The notes beneath the pieces are model-generated. The model did not search any database and was not told the origin of the DNA. It saw nothing but the letters and a program-made list of their open reading frames with translations. Below, piece by piece: positions 1 to 11,400 of a stretch of 50,657 bases of DNA; within the stretch, counting starts at the first letter, position 1; each line of letters opens with the position of its first letter. The stretch is from Mastigamoeba balamuthi (lineage: Eukaryota > Evosea > Mastigamoebida > Mastigamoebidae), in the NCBI GenBank assembly GCA_902651635.1, contig CACRSC010000084.1:1829513-1880169 (forward strand). The letters run 5' to 3'. The position numbers were made by a program, and so were the translations under genes.

Positions 1-49
1 GCTTGAGAAAGCTCTCGACGTCCATTCTGTTGTTGTTGTATGCGCGGTG

Positions 50-771
50 TCAAGCACTGAATAGATTTTGTTCTATTTTTGAATGCGTTCTGCGAACCAG
101 GGGGGGGTGAACAGCCGCCTCATGCTTCCGCCACGTGCGCCAGGAGTGAGACGGTAGCGTTTTATGTACCCCCGCAGCAGCGCACGTCCTGCACGCAAAC
201 CCCCGTGGCCATTGGTGACTGCGGGGTAGGCATTGTGGGTGAATGTCACGCATACGCAGCTGTTCCGCGGTGACCACAATGCGCGAAAACTTGAAGGTAC
301 AGCGCACACAAAGAACGGCTGGCGACTCTTGGCAGTCGTTGTGCGGTAGCACAACTGCGAGGGTGGGTGAGATGTGTTGTGGCGTCGATTGCGGACCTTG
401 GAGTGATCGAACAGCATCTCGGCGAAGATGGGGTGTTGTGCACCTGTGGGTGGCGTGCGGTAGAGCTTGTAGTGAGCCTTGCGGCGCTGCGGCTGATAGC
501 GCCGCCAGCCAGAGGTGAGGTGCAAGTACGCTGAACGGCTACATGACACAACGATCTCCGTCGGCCGTGCTGGCCACACATCCTTTAATGTGCGGCCAAT
601 CGCGCGCCGCAGCCCTGTGTGGAGAGCAATATCCTCTTCATCCCTTTGGGCAGCACAACGCTGTAGCGCAAGTCGCCTAAGGCGACGTGTGCGACACAGC
701 TGCTCCCGGACTCGTCGTAGTGCCCGGCGATAGCGGCATGCCACTGCTCTTGCAAGATAGTTCACCACCAT
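50..771 (-). CDS. Possible zinc-finger ORF of a mobile element (weak)
   Basis: Two overlapping minus-strand reading frames cover this stretch: one of 232 codons from 771 to 73, and a second from 352 to 50. The second carries a C-x2-C-x19-H-x4-H pattern (starting FACRTC, ending KHEAAVH) that looks like a BED- or C2H2-type DNA-binding finger. One frame change near position 330 would join them into one protein. It is divergent from, and overlaps by about 85 bp, the transposon-like gene starting at 687; such paired divergent ORFs are common in DNA transposons. I do not recognise the family. No splice signals or start context decide the model, and the finger could be chance in GC-rich sequence. 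Confidence 0.25.
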
Positions 772-3028
772 TCTCTGTGGATTTGCAGCGTTTCAGGTGG
801 TCTATTCTTGTCACCTGCGCAATGGCAGACGCACGCGATCGCCAAGTGCTCCTGCACTCGTTCGACAGGTGGTTCGACGCCGAGGCCCCTCCAGAGTTGC
901 CCGACAAGAACACTCTTCGTCGTTTGCTTCGACGACTACTTGCACGGGGTGCTGCACGGCGGCGGGCAGTGCGGGCCGATGCACTTCTGTGGGACGTCGT
1001 CACGTTCGCCCTTGGGCTACCGGCAGGCATCTCTCATGAGGTGTTGGCAGACGTGCTGTTCGCGCACGTCGCCCACATGCCTGTGCGAGTCTACTCCCAC
1101 TGCCTCTTGCACAGTTGTGGCACACCGCGACCACTGAACTGTCGCACTCAGTTTGATCGTTCGATTTGGACATGCCTCCATTCGAACTTCGCGACATCCA
1201 TTCTCCAGGAACACAACAAGGTGATCGTGAGAGCATATGCAATACCAGCTGTCGGACTACAGCAGCTTGTGTTCTCACGATCACCACAGAACCGGTTCTT
1301 TGACTCGACACGACCCATCTGTCATGCACGCCTGTCGCAGACGATCTCGTGCAACTCCCTGCCTCAGTTCTGCACTCACACGTACAACAGTGTCGCGGGC
1401 CAAACAGTCAGGCTGCCTCGCGTGACTGCTTCCCGTGAAGCTGTTGCCACGAAACGCGAAGAGTTCATCGCTCACCACGTCACACAGATCCCTGTCTTCA
1501 ACATCGACGGCAACCAAGTTGGTGTTATCATCGATCACCGGTCGTTTCTGCGTCTCGAGGTCAATGCCCCCCGCTTTCGCTCACTGATCGACATTGCATC
1601 GTGTGGGAGTTGCTACAACTGGTGCGACCACTATGATATTGTGAAAGTCGCAAAGGGCAACAACTTCCTCGGAGGGTGCTCAACCTGTCTCGAGCTCGCC
1701 GAGTTCTCCAACTGCTTGGAACTGTGTCCCCTTCTGGCGTTTGTACGTCTCGGTCCTGGGAAAGCGCACTACGGTACCCTTGCTGTCCTACAACCACTTT
1801 TCGATGACACACAGGCTATCATCGACTCCGGTCGCATCACTGTGGTGCACGGGGGTGTGCAGTTCGTTGTGCCAATCCACATGCAACTGACATGCGATGA
1901 CGAGGCGATGCGACTGATCCTCAGTCTCAAGTCTGCTCGGTCGCAGTGGGTGTACTGGGTGTGCGAGGCAACCCGCGACTGCGATGACCCAGCACCATTT
2001 CGAGACTACCATAACCCGGACCCTGCCAAGGGTCACTTTGCACGCCTGCGACTACTGTATCCGTCGTGGCTCGACATGTTGCCGTGTCTTCTGCACATGC
2101 TCGAGAGCTTCGGCCGAAAGCTGGCCAAATTCGTTCCACAACAACTCATTGGCCTCATTAGTGAGCACCTTGATCCCAAGAGTGCCTCTGTTGCTGAGGA
2201 CATCATATACGCTTGGCCACAAGCACACAAGATGCGGTTCGACTGGAGCTCTGTCCCTCAGAACCAGTTGTTCAGCGTCGACGGGCGCTCTTCAGCGCTG
2301 CTGTTCATTACGTTCGAGAGCATGATAGCTGCAGTTCAGAAGCACGTCGATCTCAAGGCTTGCGCGCCCCTGCGGCGCATCCTCAATGACGTGTGCTGCA
2401 ATGTGTATGAGGTCTGGGAGGTGTTTCGAACCCTCTACCTCTGGAGGATTCCACAGTGTGACAACGGCCAGCTCTGTGGCCGTGTGCAGTGGGCTCAGGC
2501 CAACTGCCTGAGGATCGGTCGGACGTTCGCCAGCCTCATCTGTGGCAGCAATGTCAATGCTTCCGACTACAACCACTTCTTCGTGTTCCACCTACCAGAC
2601 GTTCTCGCTGCACAGCTCTCTGGTCTGCGCTCACATGGGCTCGTGGCCTTCAGTTCGGCAAACCTCAAGACCAACAACTGCCTCTTCAAGAAGTTGTGCG
2701 TGCCCACACCTGCTTCAGTCCACTCACTAACCTGACGTTATCCAGTTGGGCCACGGCTACCATCCGCGGTGGCACTCCATCGTCACACGACTGCGGAACA
2801 GACTTCTGCCTCAACCGCTTCCTCCTCTACCACATTGACTTCGTCTCACCAGAACCCATCTGGCCAGTTGCACGTTTGCGGTTCGGTGTGCGGTGTGCTG
2901 AACATTGCATTAACCTCGCCATCGCTGGCAACAGTGCTCCAGCTGCCAGCGATCTTCCTCTCGGGCGGGCTGTGGGTGTTGTCGATCCAGAGAATGATGC
3001 ATCCGTGATTGACATCTCCCCGCGCTGA
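687..3028 (+). pseudogene. Transposon-like gene, broken near its 3' end
   Basis: A 682-codon intronless frame runs from 687 to 2735, long and uninterrupted where neighbouring genes have an intron every few hundred bases. That is what one expects of a mobile-element gene. The middle has the look of transposase-like proteins scattered in protists and invertebrates: PLLAFVRLGPG, then LTCDDEAMRLILSL with an acidic pair, then a YHNPDPAKGHFARL stretch and PCLLHMLESFGRKL. I cannot name the superfamily. The frame stops at 2735, but a protein-like frame continues at +2 (about 2700-3028, containing CGTDFCLNRFLLYHIDF) to a stop at 3028, so one indel near 2700 has probably cut off the last 110 residues. 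No terminal inverted repeats were found by eye at its ends. Confidence 0.5.
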
Positions 3029-3335
3029 CTCTCACACCTCACAGATACCCCATTGTATTCCACTCCTCCTGCTGAATCTCATAACACCATTCGTTCCGCT
3101 CTCCAGTTCCCTGTTGGTGGCACCCTCCGTGCTTTGTGGCCATTTTCCACCGCATTTCAACTCATGTCTATTTTTGGCACAGAACCGCTCCAGCTTGTTG
3201 GTGGGCCTCCGCACCGCCCTTGTGAGCCCAAACCTGCTGTCGTTCCTGCCATTCGCCGTCCTGGTCCGAAGTCCTGCCCCTTTTTTTCTTACCCGGAAGT
3301 AGACAGGTGCCTTGATTTCCAGCACGCTGGGTTCA

Positions 3336-3362
3336 GGTTCACATGGTTCACATGGTTCACAT
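3336..3362. repeat. Short tandem repeat of CATGGTTCA
   Basis: Three near-perfect head-to-tail copies of the 9-mer CATGGTTCA lie just downstream of the broken transposon-like gene. It is a simple minisatellite of no evident function. Confidence 0.7.
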
Positions 3363-3578
3363 AGGTTGTAAGTTTTCATTTTGGGTTATCACAGGCAGCT
3401 GCACATTGTGTGCCACCACAGGCTTTAGGAGACGCTGACATGCCGCTGTGGCGGCCGTGGGGCACAATGGGGCTGATGAACGGCCCTGTGGGCGACCTCT
3501 TTGCTGTGCCCAAAACAGTTGTTGTTATTGGTTGTATACATAGATAGACCTGGTATTCCGTGTGAGAACCAAATTTGA

Positions 3579-3759
3579 GGTGCTGCAAAAAACGACCCCC
3601 TCTTCTGTGCACAGCTGGAGTGGTGTGAGGGCATGTGCGGCGTACAGAAGCAGGGGGTCGTGCGCGCCACGGGGGAGCACTGCAGTGCACTGATCACAAT
3701 TTTTGTGACAATATCTGGCGGGCCATTTCTTACAGTTGACGGGTCGTTTTTGCAGCACC
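3579..3759. mobile_element. MITE-like inverted-repeat element, 181 bp
   Basis: The left arm GGTGCTGCAAAAAACGACCC (3579-3598) and the right arm GGGTCGTTTTTGCAGCACC (3741-3759) are reverse complements apart from one extra A. An AGGGGGTCGT at about 3652-3661 also complements the inner edge of the left arm. The 140-bp interior has no coding potential. Size, arms and absence of an ORF fit a miniature inverted-repeat transposable element or a long hairpin. Flanking direct repeats were not resolved. The rest of 3029-4235 holds nothing else I can support, except the 5' flank of the fucosyltransferase gene. Confidence 0.5.
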
Positions 3760-4120
3760 TGTAGGTCTTCCTTGGTGCTCACCCACCCGCGCACTCTTTA
3801 CGCGGACTTCCTAAAATGGCAAAACAGCGGGCCCAAGACAGCATTTGTTCTCGTATAGACAGGCGCACGTTGCGACTGCTCCATCGATGAGATACCCGGA
3901 TGCAGGGACTCGATTGATCTCTCTCTCGTTTCTCGCAGAGCCGGCGTGTCCGAGAACGGCCACTCGCGAGTTGGGCTGCGCTGATGGTCACCAACCTCCT
4001 GGCGCGGAGCTGGGTGGCTGAGGGGCTGCGGGGCCCATCTCAGCGGCCCAATCCGTGCTGCCGGGGGACGCGATTAAAAAGGCTGCATCCAGGAGCCCCC
4101 AGCTCACCAGGAGGGGGACA

Positions 4121-4152
4121 TTTCTGTGTAGAAGCTTCGGCCAAAAGAGGAA
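4121..4152 (+). promoter_or_regulatory. 5' flank block shared by two fucosyltransferase genes
   Basis: AGAAGCTTC followed by G/C-GCC-A/G-AAAGAGGA lies about 90 bp before the ATG at 4236. It recurs at 44171-44204, about 100 bp before the ATG at 44296. Looser similarity continues upstream (TTTCTCGCAG and GAGAACG at about 3932-3958 and 43970-44000). It may be a promoter or 5'UTR element, or simply part of the duplicated segment. Confidence 0.35.
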
Positions 4153-4235
4153 GTGGGTGCCGCCAGACGGCATATTCGGGTACCTGTTACGTCGAAGTAC
4201 ATTCTCTTCTGCCGGCTGTGATCCCGCACCGCACG

Positions 4236-5732
4236 ATGCGCACCAGCAGCCCCCGCTCCCCTCAGCGCTGCACGCCCCGCGTGGCCTTTGTGGCGGTGCC
4301 CCTGGCGGTGGCCCTCGCGCTGCTGCTCTCGCAGGCGCTGCCTCCGATGCTTCTGAGGGCCCAATCAGCGACAGCCGCCCCCGCTGCCGACGCCACCGCC
4401 TCGACGCCGGCGACAGCGAGGACGGTGGTGCTGCTGCTGATGTGGACGCGCATGTACGGGAGGACGGTGCCCCCGGCTGTTGGGCATTGCGGCAACGGGC
4501 TCTGGTGGGCGTCGACCTCGGACAGGGCCGCACTGGGAGCAGCAGACGCCCTCGTCTTCCACGCCAGGGACATCAACGCCAGCGACATGCCCGCTGCGCG
4601 CGACCCCATGCAGCCCTGGGTGCTCGCGACGGTCGAGTCCCCCGGTTCATTCGATTGAATCCCCACGCTGAGACGGGGGCATCCGCTGACTTGTGCGGGC
4701 GTCTATCAACGCGCAGCGAGCGACGCTGTGCTGTTCGACAGGACGTCCAACGCCACGAGGGCCTTCAACCTGACGAGCACCTACGAGTGGGGCAGCGACG
4801 GGTGGTGGCCCTACGCCCCCACAGACATCGCCAGCATCATGGCCCCCGTGGTGCCCACGCGGCTCAGGAGAAAGAGGTCCGCAGACGCCACTCTGTGACG
4901 CTCTCCCCACCGCTCTCTCTCTCTCTCTGAACAGCTCCCCGCTCGCAGCGCGCCGATCCTGTGGGTCGCATCCAACTGCTGGGCGTCGAACCAGAGGCAA
5001 GTCTTCATCAAGAGGCTGATGAAGTTTGTCAAGATCGACAGCTTGGGGTCGTGCCTCCACAATGCCCAGTGGCCCAACAGTGCTCTCTCACGCCCATCGG
5101 CCCTCACAGCTGACTTCCTGCAACAGGGACAATTGTGGGGATGGCCGATAAGGTCCCACTACATGAGCTGGTCGGCGAGTACAAGTTCTATCTCACATTC
5201 GAGAACTCCGAATGCGTTGATTACGGTAGGCGTACAGTCGTCGGCGGTAGAAAGCAGGGCAGTAACCACCTGGCACACAGTCTCTGAGAAATACTGGAGG
5301 ACTCTGCAGATGGGCAGCGTTCCAATCGTGCTGGGAGCCCCCAATATCGACAAATACACCCCTACAAACCACTCCATTATCAAGGTCACTGACTTTGATT
5401 CTGTTGAGGCACTGGCAAACTACATCAAGGTTCCTATTTGAAGCTGACACCTTCGATTAACTCAGCACAAGATACTCGACAGCAACGACACAATGTACGA
5501 GGAATATCTCTCATACAAGAACACGCCGACCATGAAAAGGCCTGCATGTGCCGTTCTGAGGCCGGAGTTCGTTCAGCTATTCGAAAGGCCAAGGATGGAG
5601 TGCGGTCTTGCAGAGAGAGTCATTGCTTCACGAAAGGCTCTTGCTGAAGAAAAGGGTTCAGCATCTGCACAACCCTCGGATCCCTGCAGATCTGTCCCAG
5701 CATGGAAGAAGTTAACATGCTCAGCTTGCTGA
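4236..5732 (+). CDS. GT10 alpha-1,3-fucosyltransferase (copy 1 of 3)
   Basis: Six exons: 4236-4644, 4717-4876, 4949-5079, 5127-5225, 5281-5429 and 5472-5732, giving about 402 aa. The ATG follows the same CCGCACG context as copy 3. A short basic N-terminus precedes a hydrophobic anchor (RVAFVAVPLAVALALLLS, residues about 14-35) and an Ala/Pro/Thr stem, as in type II Golgi enzymes. The catalytic half has the GT10 hallmarks: ASNCWASNQRQVF, KIDSLGSC, then KFYLTFENS and VSEKYWRTLQMGSVPIVLG, the usual acceptor/GDP-fucose region. Family members transfer fucose from GDP-fucose to GlcNAc residues of glycans in the Golgi. All five introns sit at the same codons and phases as in the copies at 41.1 and 44.3 kb; intron 5 ends in AAG. 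The acceptor sugar cannot be told from sequence. Confidence 0.9.
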
Positions 5733-5925
5733 AAGTCTTCAAAACAAAATTGCTCAGCATGCCGTGCGCTAACTTAACATGTTTCCCTCCTGCCAGTATT
5801 TCAAACTGACATGGTTCAGGGTTTGAAATGAAAAATGAGAGTAGTGAAACAAGTTCTTACACCCACAAGGCCAAGAAGGGAGGCCAGTTGATTATTAGTT
5901 TCTCTTCACCCAGAGTAATACCAAA

Positions 5926-7775
5926 TTAGCTTGGAATTAAGATAGAACATGTTTTGCTGAAGCAGTTGCCCGAGCCCAGCTGCACGGGCCCCACGTGGTG
6001 CGCCACGTCTCCCGTGACGACGCACAGCGTGGCCCACACGCTCGAAGTGAACGCGCTGCTCCCTGCCGCAGCGACGGGGCCGCCGCCGTCGCTCGTTCTC
6101 CTGGAAGCGCCGCCAGTCACGACAACGAGCGTGTAGAGGCGGGCTCTTGCCGCTGGTACCCGGGCAGCGTGACGGCGGTCCGGCCGTCGGCCTCGTTGCG
6201 GTCGAGCCAGCAGTGGCAGGGGAAGCGCTTGGGGAGCATCAGGGAGGGCTGGCGGGCGACCTCGACCCACTCGAGGAACCAGCAGTCGCTGCCCTCGCCC
6301 AGGCAGATGTCCACGGCCCTCACGTCGCCCACGTCGGCGGCCGTCACGCTGAAGACGTCCCTGGCCCCGCGGTGGAACTCGGGCAGGTCCCCGGAGCCCT
6401 CCTCGTCGGCGCCCAGGACCCTCGTGAGGCGCAGCTTCTCTGTGCGCGCGCCGCGGGCCCCGCGCAGGACGACGTACACCTCCTCGGTCGTCCCCGCGTC
6501 CCAGAGGTCCCCCGTCTGCGTGGTGACGGTGTACGTGGCCTGGCCCGGCCCTCCCGCGTAGTCGTAGGCCTCTGAGTGCCCCGAGCGGCTCGGGTCGTCG
6601 GCCTCGGAGGAGCTCTGCGGCGAGGGGAGGAGGCTCCGCAGCGACGCCAGCGCGGCCTCTGTGTTGGCCAGCCGCTCCTGCACGGCCTGCTGGCTCCTCA
6701 GCGACAGCCTGAGCTCCGCCATGAGCCCCGCGATGCTCGCGGCCGCCTCGCTCTCGTTGCGCCGCTCCTGGCGCTCCGCCTCGCCCTCGCGCTTCTCGCG
6801 GCGGTCGCAGGCCAGCAGGAGCCGCTGCCGCCGCTGCGCGCCTCGTGTGGGCGCTGCCGTCGCTGGTGCTGCGCCGTCAGAGGGGACGGCCAGCTTGACT
6901 GCTCTCCCACCGTCGGTGGCCGCCCCGGGCCGACGAGCGTCGTCGTCCGGCCCGTGCTGAGCTCGGTGACAGCGACCCTCTCGACACTGAGAGCCTCGGG
7001 GGCGCCGTCGCTGCTCACGGCGATACTGTTTCTTTTTTGAAACAGAGTTGCCTCCGCACTCACGAGCTGGGCTGACCCAGCGACGCCACAGGTCTTCACG
7101 TCACCAACAGTTAGAGAGTGGGCAATAGTTAGGCGTTGAAAAGCACATCGCGGAGCCCTCTGAAGTTGTCGTGTAGCATTTTGGGGACACGGTCTCAAAA
7201 AATGCCGCAACAGCCGTGGCCTGCCAACGCACCCGAGAGGAGGTGACCTCGATGCTGTAGGGCCTCGCGCACCTGCACTGCTCTGCAGAGGCAGCAGCTG
7301 TCCTGCTGTCCTCCCTTGAGGGGCTGGACAGCGTGATCGAAGGGTTGAGGCCGTCGAGGACGCGCCCGCAGGCGAACACCAGAGTGGGAGCCCCCGCCTC
7401 TGAGCCGCGGACAGTCAGCTCCTCCAGTGCCCAGGCAGGCACCGCTCCAGAGCAGTCGGAGCTGACTACGACGGTCGCTATTTCGGGTCCACAGAGGTCG
7501 GAACAGCAGACGCGGAAGCCGTCGTGCGACCCTCGCCTGAAGGGCCCTGCTGCTCCCCCGCTGCCCGTGCCCAGCCTTATGCTCTGCTGCGACAGGGCCG
7601 AGGCCGTGCCCAGGCGGACGCTGATGGCCGAGGTCGTCTCGGAGCCCTCTTTGTCTGAAGTCCGCGTGGCCACGAAGAACAGCCGTCGGGTGTCGGCCAG
7701 TGCCTGCGAGGCTGCTGGCGCTGCGTCCCAGCCTCCCCAGCCTGCAGGACTGGCTGCCAGCTGCTGTGCAGACAT
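5926..7775 (-). pseudogene. Decayed, truncated PLAT-domain paralogue, inverted
   Basis: Reads leftward from an ATG at 7775. Exon 1 (to about 7232) encodes a PLAT domain almost identical in design to PLAT1 of the two large genes downstream (FFVATRTSDKEGSETT, then LVFACGRVLDGLNPS). A GT donor follows in the same place (after TSSR). Next comes only the end of a PLAT3/4-type domain (SVERVAVTELSTGRTT), a frame change near 6920, a coiled coil (AELRLSLRSQQAVQERL), a full PLAT5 with FPCHCWLDRNEADG, a second frame change near 6130, and a PLAT6 cut off after GPVQLGSG; the frame then ends at 5926. PLAT2, the kinase lobe, Cys-rich region and channel are all absent. At least two frameshifts and loss of the 3' half indicate a pseudogene. 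The remaining 190 bp to the fucosyltransferase stop look empty. Confidence 0.75.
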
Positions 7776-8446
7776 CGTAGGTGTGAGAGCGCAGCGAGTG
7801 CTTCTGGCTTATGGTTTCCCGTGTAATTGCTTCTTCTGGTCGGAAATCCCGAGTACTACGTGTGAACGTCAGTCTTCTTTTTCATATAAAAATACTACGT
7901 ACTTTTTATCTGTCAATCTTCTGGGTTCTGTCCGCAAGAGAAAAGGGTCCATTTCCATCTGAAATCACCCGAATCTACAACGCCATTTATAGGCCACCGC
8001 CAAGAATATTCTGAATGGCGGGCCAAACGGTGTTTTTTCCGTACCCAAAAAACGGGCAGAAAAGGGGGCGGGACAGCAGACTGGGTGCCTAGGCACCCCC
8101 AGCAGGCGGACAGAAGGTATGCGCACTACATGAACATGCGAAATCACTGGGTGAAGAGGAACTTACCTTTGATGGTCGAGCCTTCCATTCTGTGGGCCCC
8201 TTTGCACAAACAGAATAGAGGTCTCTGCACACTCGGCCCCTGAAGGTGCACCCGAGAGGCATCTCGGACCTTCGACAGATCATTCCTCTGGCCTTCTGCA
8301 GTGAGCCATCCGCATTCGCCCACTCTCAATTTTCGGCATAACAGTTAGTTGCTTTAATTGTCGGCGCTCTCTTCTGCTGTTCTTAACTCACTGAAACCAC
8401 TAGGGCCGTCGCCACGCACGCCCGAGTCTGGAACAGAGCACCGGTG
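7776..8446. promoter_or_regulatory. Intergenic space between divergent PLAT genes
   Basis: This 670-bp gap separates the ATGs of the inverted pseudogene and the first intact PLAT-channel gene. It is noticeably AT-richer than the exons on either side (for example around 7870-7990). Because the two flanking first exons are homologous in opposite directions, this gap is the spacer of a large inverted repeat. It should hold the promoter of the 8447 gene, but I see no convincing core element. Confidence 0.35.
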
Positions 8447-11400
8447 ATGAGCACACATCCGCCAACACTCTGGGGTGCAGCGCCGGCAGCAGCCGCCCCG
8501 AATGCGCCGGCGGACAGCGCAGCACAGCAGTTCTTCTTCGTGGCCACGCGGACATCGGACAGAGTGGGCTCCGAGACGACCTCGGCCATCAGCGTCCGCC
8601 TGGGCACGGCCTCGGCCCTGTCACGGCAGACCCTCGCCCTGGGCCGCGGTGCTGGCGGCGGAGGGGCCGCGGGGCCGTTCGGGCGAGGGTCGCACGACGG
8701 CTTCCACGTCCGCTGCTCCGACCTCTGCGGAGCCGAAATAGCGACCGTCGTCGTCAGCTCCGACTGCTCCGGGGCCTCGCCCGCGTGGGCCCTGGAGGAG
8801 CTGACGGTCCGCAGCGCCGCAGACGCCGGGGCTCCCACGCTGGTGTTCGCGTGCGGGCGCGTCCTCGACGGCCTGAGCCCCTCGGTGACGCTGTCCAGCC
8901 CCTCGAGGGCGGTGAGCAGCAGCGCGGCAGCCCAGGAGGAGGAGCTGGTCGACGGCCAGCGGTCCTACAGCATCGAGGTCGCCACCTCCAAGGTTCGCCC
9001 GCACAGCAGATGCCGCCCCCAGTCGAGGCAACAGAGGGATCAGGCGGTTCGCAGACGGCCACGAATGGCCCAGATCGTCCCTCCCCTCTTATTCAGCCAA
9101 TTATGACGCGATAACCAAAGACGGGCTCGGGACTGGACGCCAAGATAAACAATGTGCGGTTCTCCCGTGTCTCAGGGACGCTCGGCCCCAACTCGCAGGA
9201 GCCCGGGGCCGAGACCACGGCGATGGTGTTCGTCACCCTCGAGGGAGAGCTGTCGGCGGCGAGGGCTGGCCCCGCAACGCCTGTGCCGCTCAGGGCCCCG
9301 CGCGGAGGCTTCCGGAGGGGCAGCGCAGAGAAAGTGGCCTTCCTGCACCCCGACGTCGGCGACCTGCGCTCCGTGACCCTCGAGCACGACGCCAGCGGCA
9401 GCCTGTCGCCGTGGCAGATCGACAGCATCGTGGTGTCCTCAGAGTCGCCGCCGTTCCGGCGCTGGCGGGTCTCGTGCCCGGGGACGCGGCTCCAGCGGGC
9501 GCCTTCGGGCCACTGCCGCGTGACGCTGTCGCTGCTGCCCACCCTCTGGCGCACGTACCGCGTCCAGGTGCTCCGCTCCCCTCCCGTAGCTGTCCTGGCC
9601 CTGCTCTGACCCTTCTGGCAGCTCGACGGGGTCGGGGAGACCACAGCGGGGCTGTCGGTGGTCGTCAGGGGCGAGGGCGGCGCGTCGACGGCCCCCATCG
9701 CCATGCAGGGCCGCAGGGTCGCCGAGGCCACCTGCGCCGACGTGGGCGACGCCTGTGCCGTCGTCGTGAGCAGCGACGGCGCTGGCGCAGCCCCGGACTG
9801 GTTCCTGTCGTGCGTCGACGTCTCCGAGGCCCACGCGCTGCGGTCGTGGCACTTTGCGTGCAACAAGTACCTCTCCACCCGCTCCGTGCGCGGTGGCAGA
9901 GCCTCGCTCGAGCTGCGCCTCGCAGGGCCCGCGGCCCTCGGGGCTGCGCAGTACCGGGTCGCCGTGCTGGCCGGCGGGACCGAAGAGAGCGCGCCGACGC
10001 GGTGCTCTGTGCGGCTGCGGGGGTCCGCGGGGACCAGCGCGCTCGTCCCGCTCGCCCCCTCCGCCGCCGCCTGGGGGCCGATGCTGCGCCCCGGCTGCGA
10101 GGCCACGTTCGCTGTGGCGGTGCGCGAGGTGGTCGGGGACCTGTGGTCCGTCGTCCTGGAGCAGCAGTTCGACGTCGGCGAGCCCCAGTGGCTCGTCGAG
10201 CGCGTCGCCGTGACGGACGTCTCCACGGGCCGCACGGCCCAGTTCGCGGGGCCCGGGGACATCAGGGACGGCGGCCGGACCGTCGAGCTCAGCCTCGCGG
10301 ACGCCCAGCAGCGCGTCCTGAGGGCCGCTGCGAGTGTCCCGGAGCCCCCCGGAGCCCCCCAGAAGAGCCGCCCCAGGAGTCCGCCAGCGCCCCCGTGCCC
10401 CGTCCGCCCGCATGGATCCCCCCGAGAGCCGCCAGTGGCAGCCCCGCGGGCGGCGACGAGGTGGAGCTGATCCACGTAGCGCCGCGGCAGCCCGAGCAGC
10501 GGGCGGGCTCCCCCGACGTCGCCCTGGCCCGCGTGCTGGCGCTGCTCGCGGAGCTCAGGCTCGAGGTCGTCGCCGCTCGCGGGGCTGCAGTGACTGTCGG
10601 GGACCTCCGGGCGGAGCTCGGCCTCGTGCTCAGGAGGCAGGCGGACATCCTGGACCGCCTGGACAGCCTTGAGGCTGCGCCGGAGCCGCCAGCGCCCGAA
10701 GAGCCCGCCACTGCACCACCGCCAGCGCCTCAGGACAGCGCCGATGCCTGCGTGGGCGAAGGGGAGGGCGAGCAGCTCGACGGCGCAGAAGAGGACGCTG
10801 GCCCCGACGGCCAGGCCACGTACGAGATTGTCACGAAGACAGGGGACCTCTGGAAGGCGGGCACGGCCGCAGAGGTCTACGTCGTCCTGCACGGCTCTGG
10901 CGGGGCGGCTGGAGGGCAGACCGAGCAGCTGCGCCTCTCCAAGGCCCCGGCCGAGGGCTCGATTGGCCCGCAGGCCCTCCCGTTCGGCCCGGGGGCCAGG
11001 GACGTCTTCCGCGTGACCGCCACCGACGTGGGTGACGTGGAGTCGATCGACGTCCGCCTCAGCGGCCCCGCGGGCGCGGGCGGCAGCGACGGCTGGTTCC
11101 TCGAGTGGGCCGAGGTCTCCCGGCTGCCCTCGGAGCGGCCCCCGACGCGCTTCCCGTGCCACCGCTGGCTCGACAGCAGCGAGGCCGACGGCCAGACGTC
11201 CGCCTCCCTGCCCGGGTACCCGCACAGCGAGCCCGCGGCCCGCGCGCTCGTTGTCGTCACCGGCGGGGCGCCCAGCGGAGCGGCTGCCCGCAGCGGCGGG
11301 CCCGCGGCGCCGGAGCTGACGCCGAGCGTGTGGGCCACGCTGAGCGTCGCCACGGGGGGCGTGGCGCACAGCGTGGGGCCCGTGCGGCTGGGCTCGGGCG

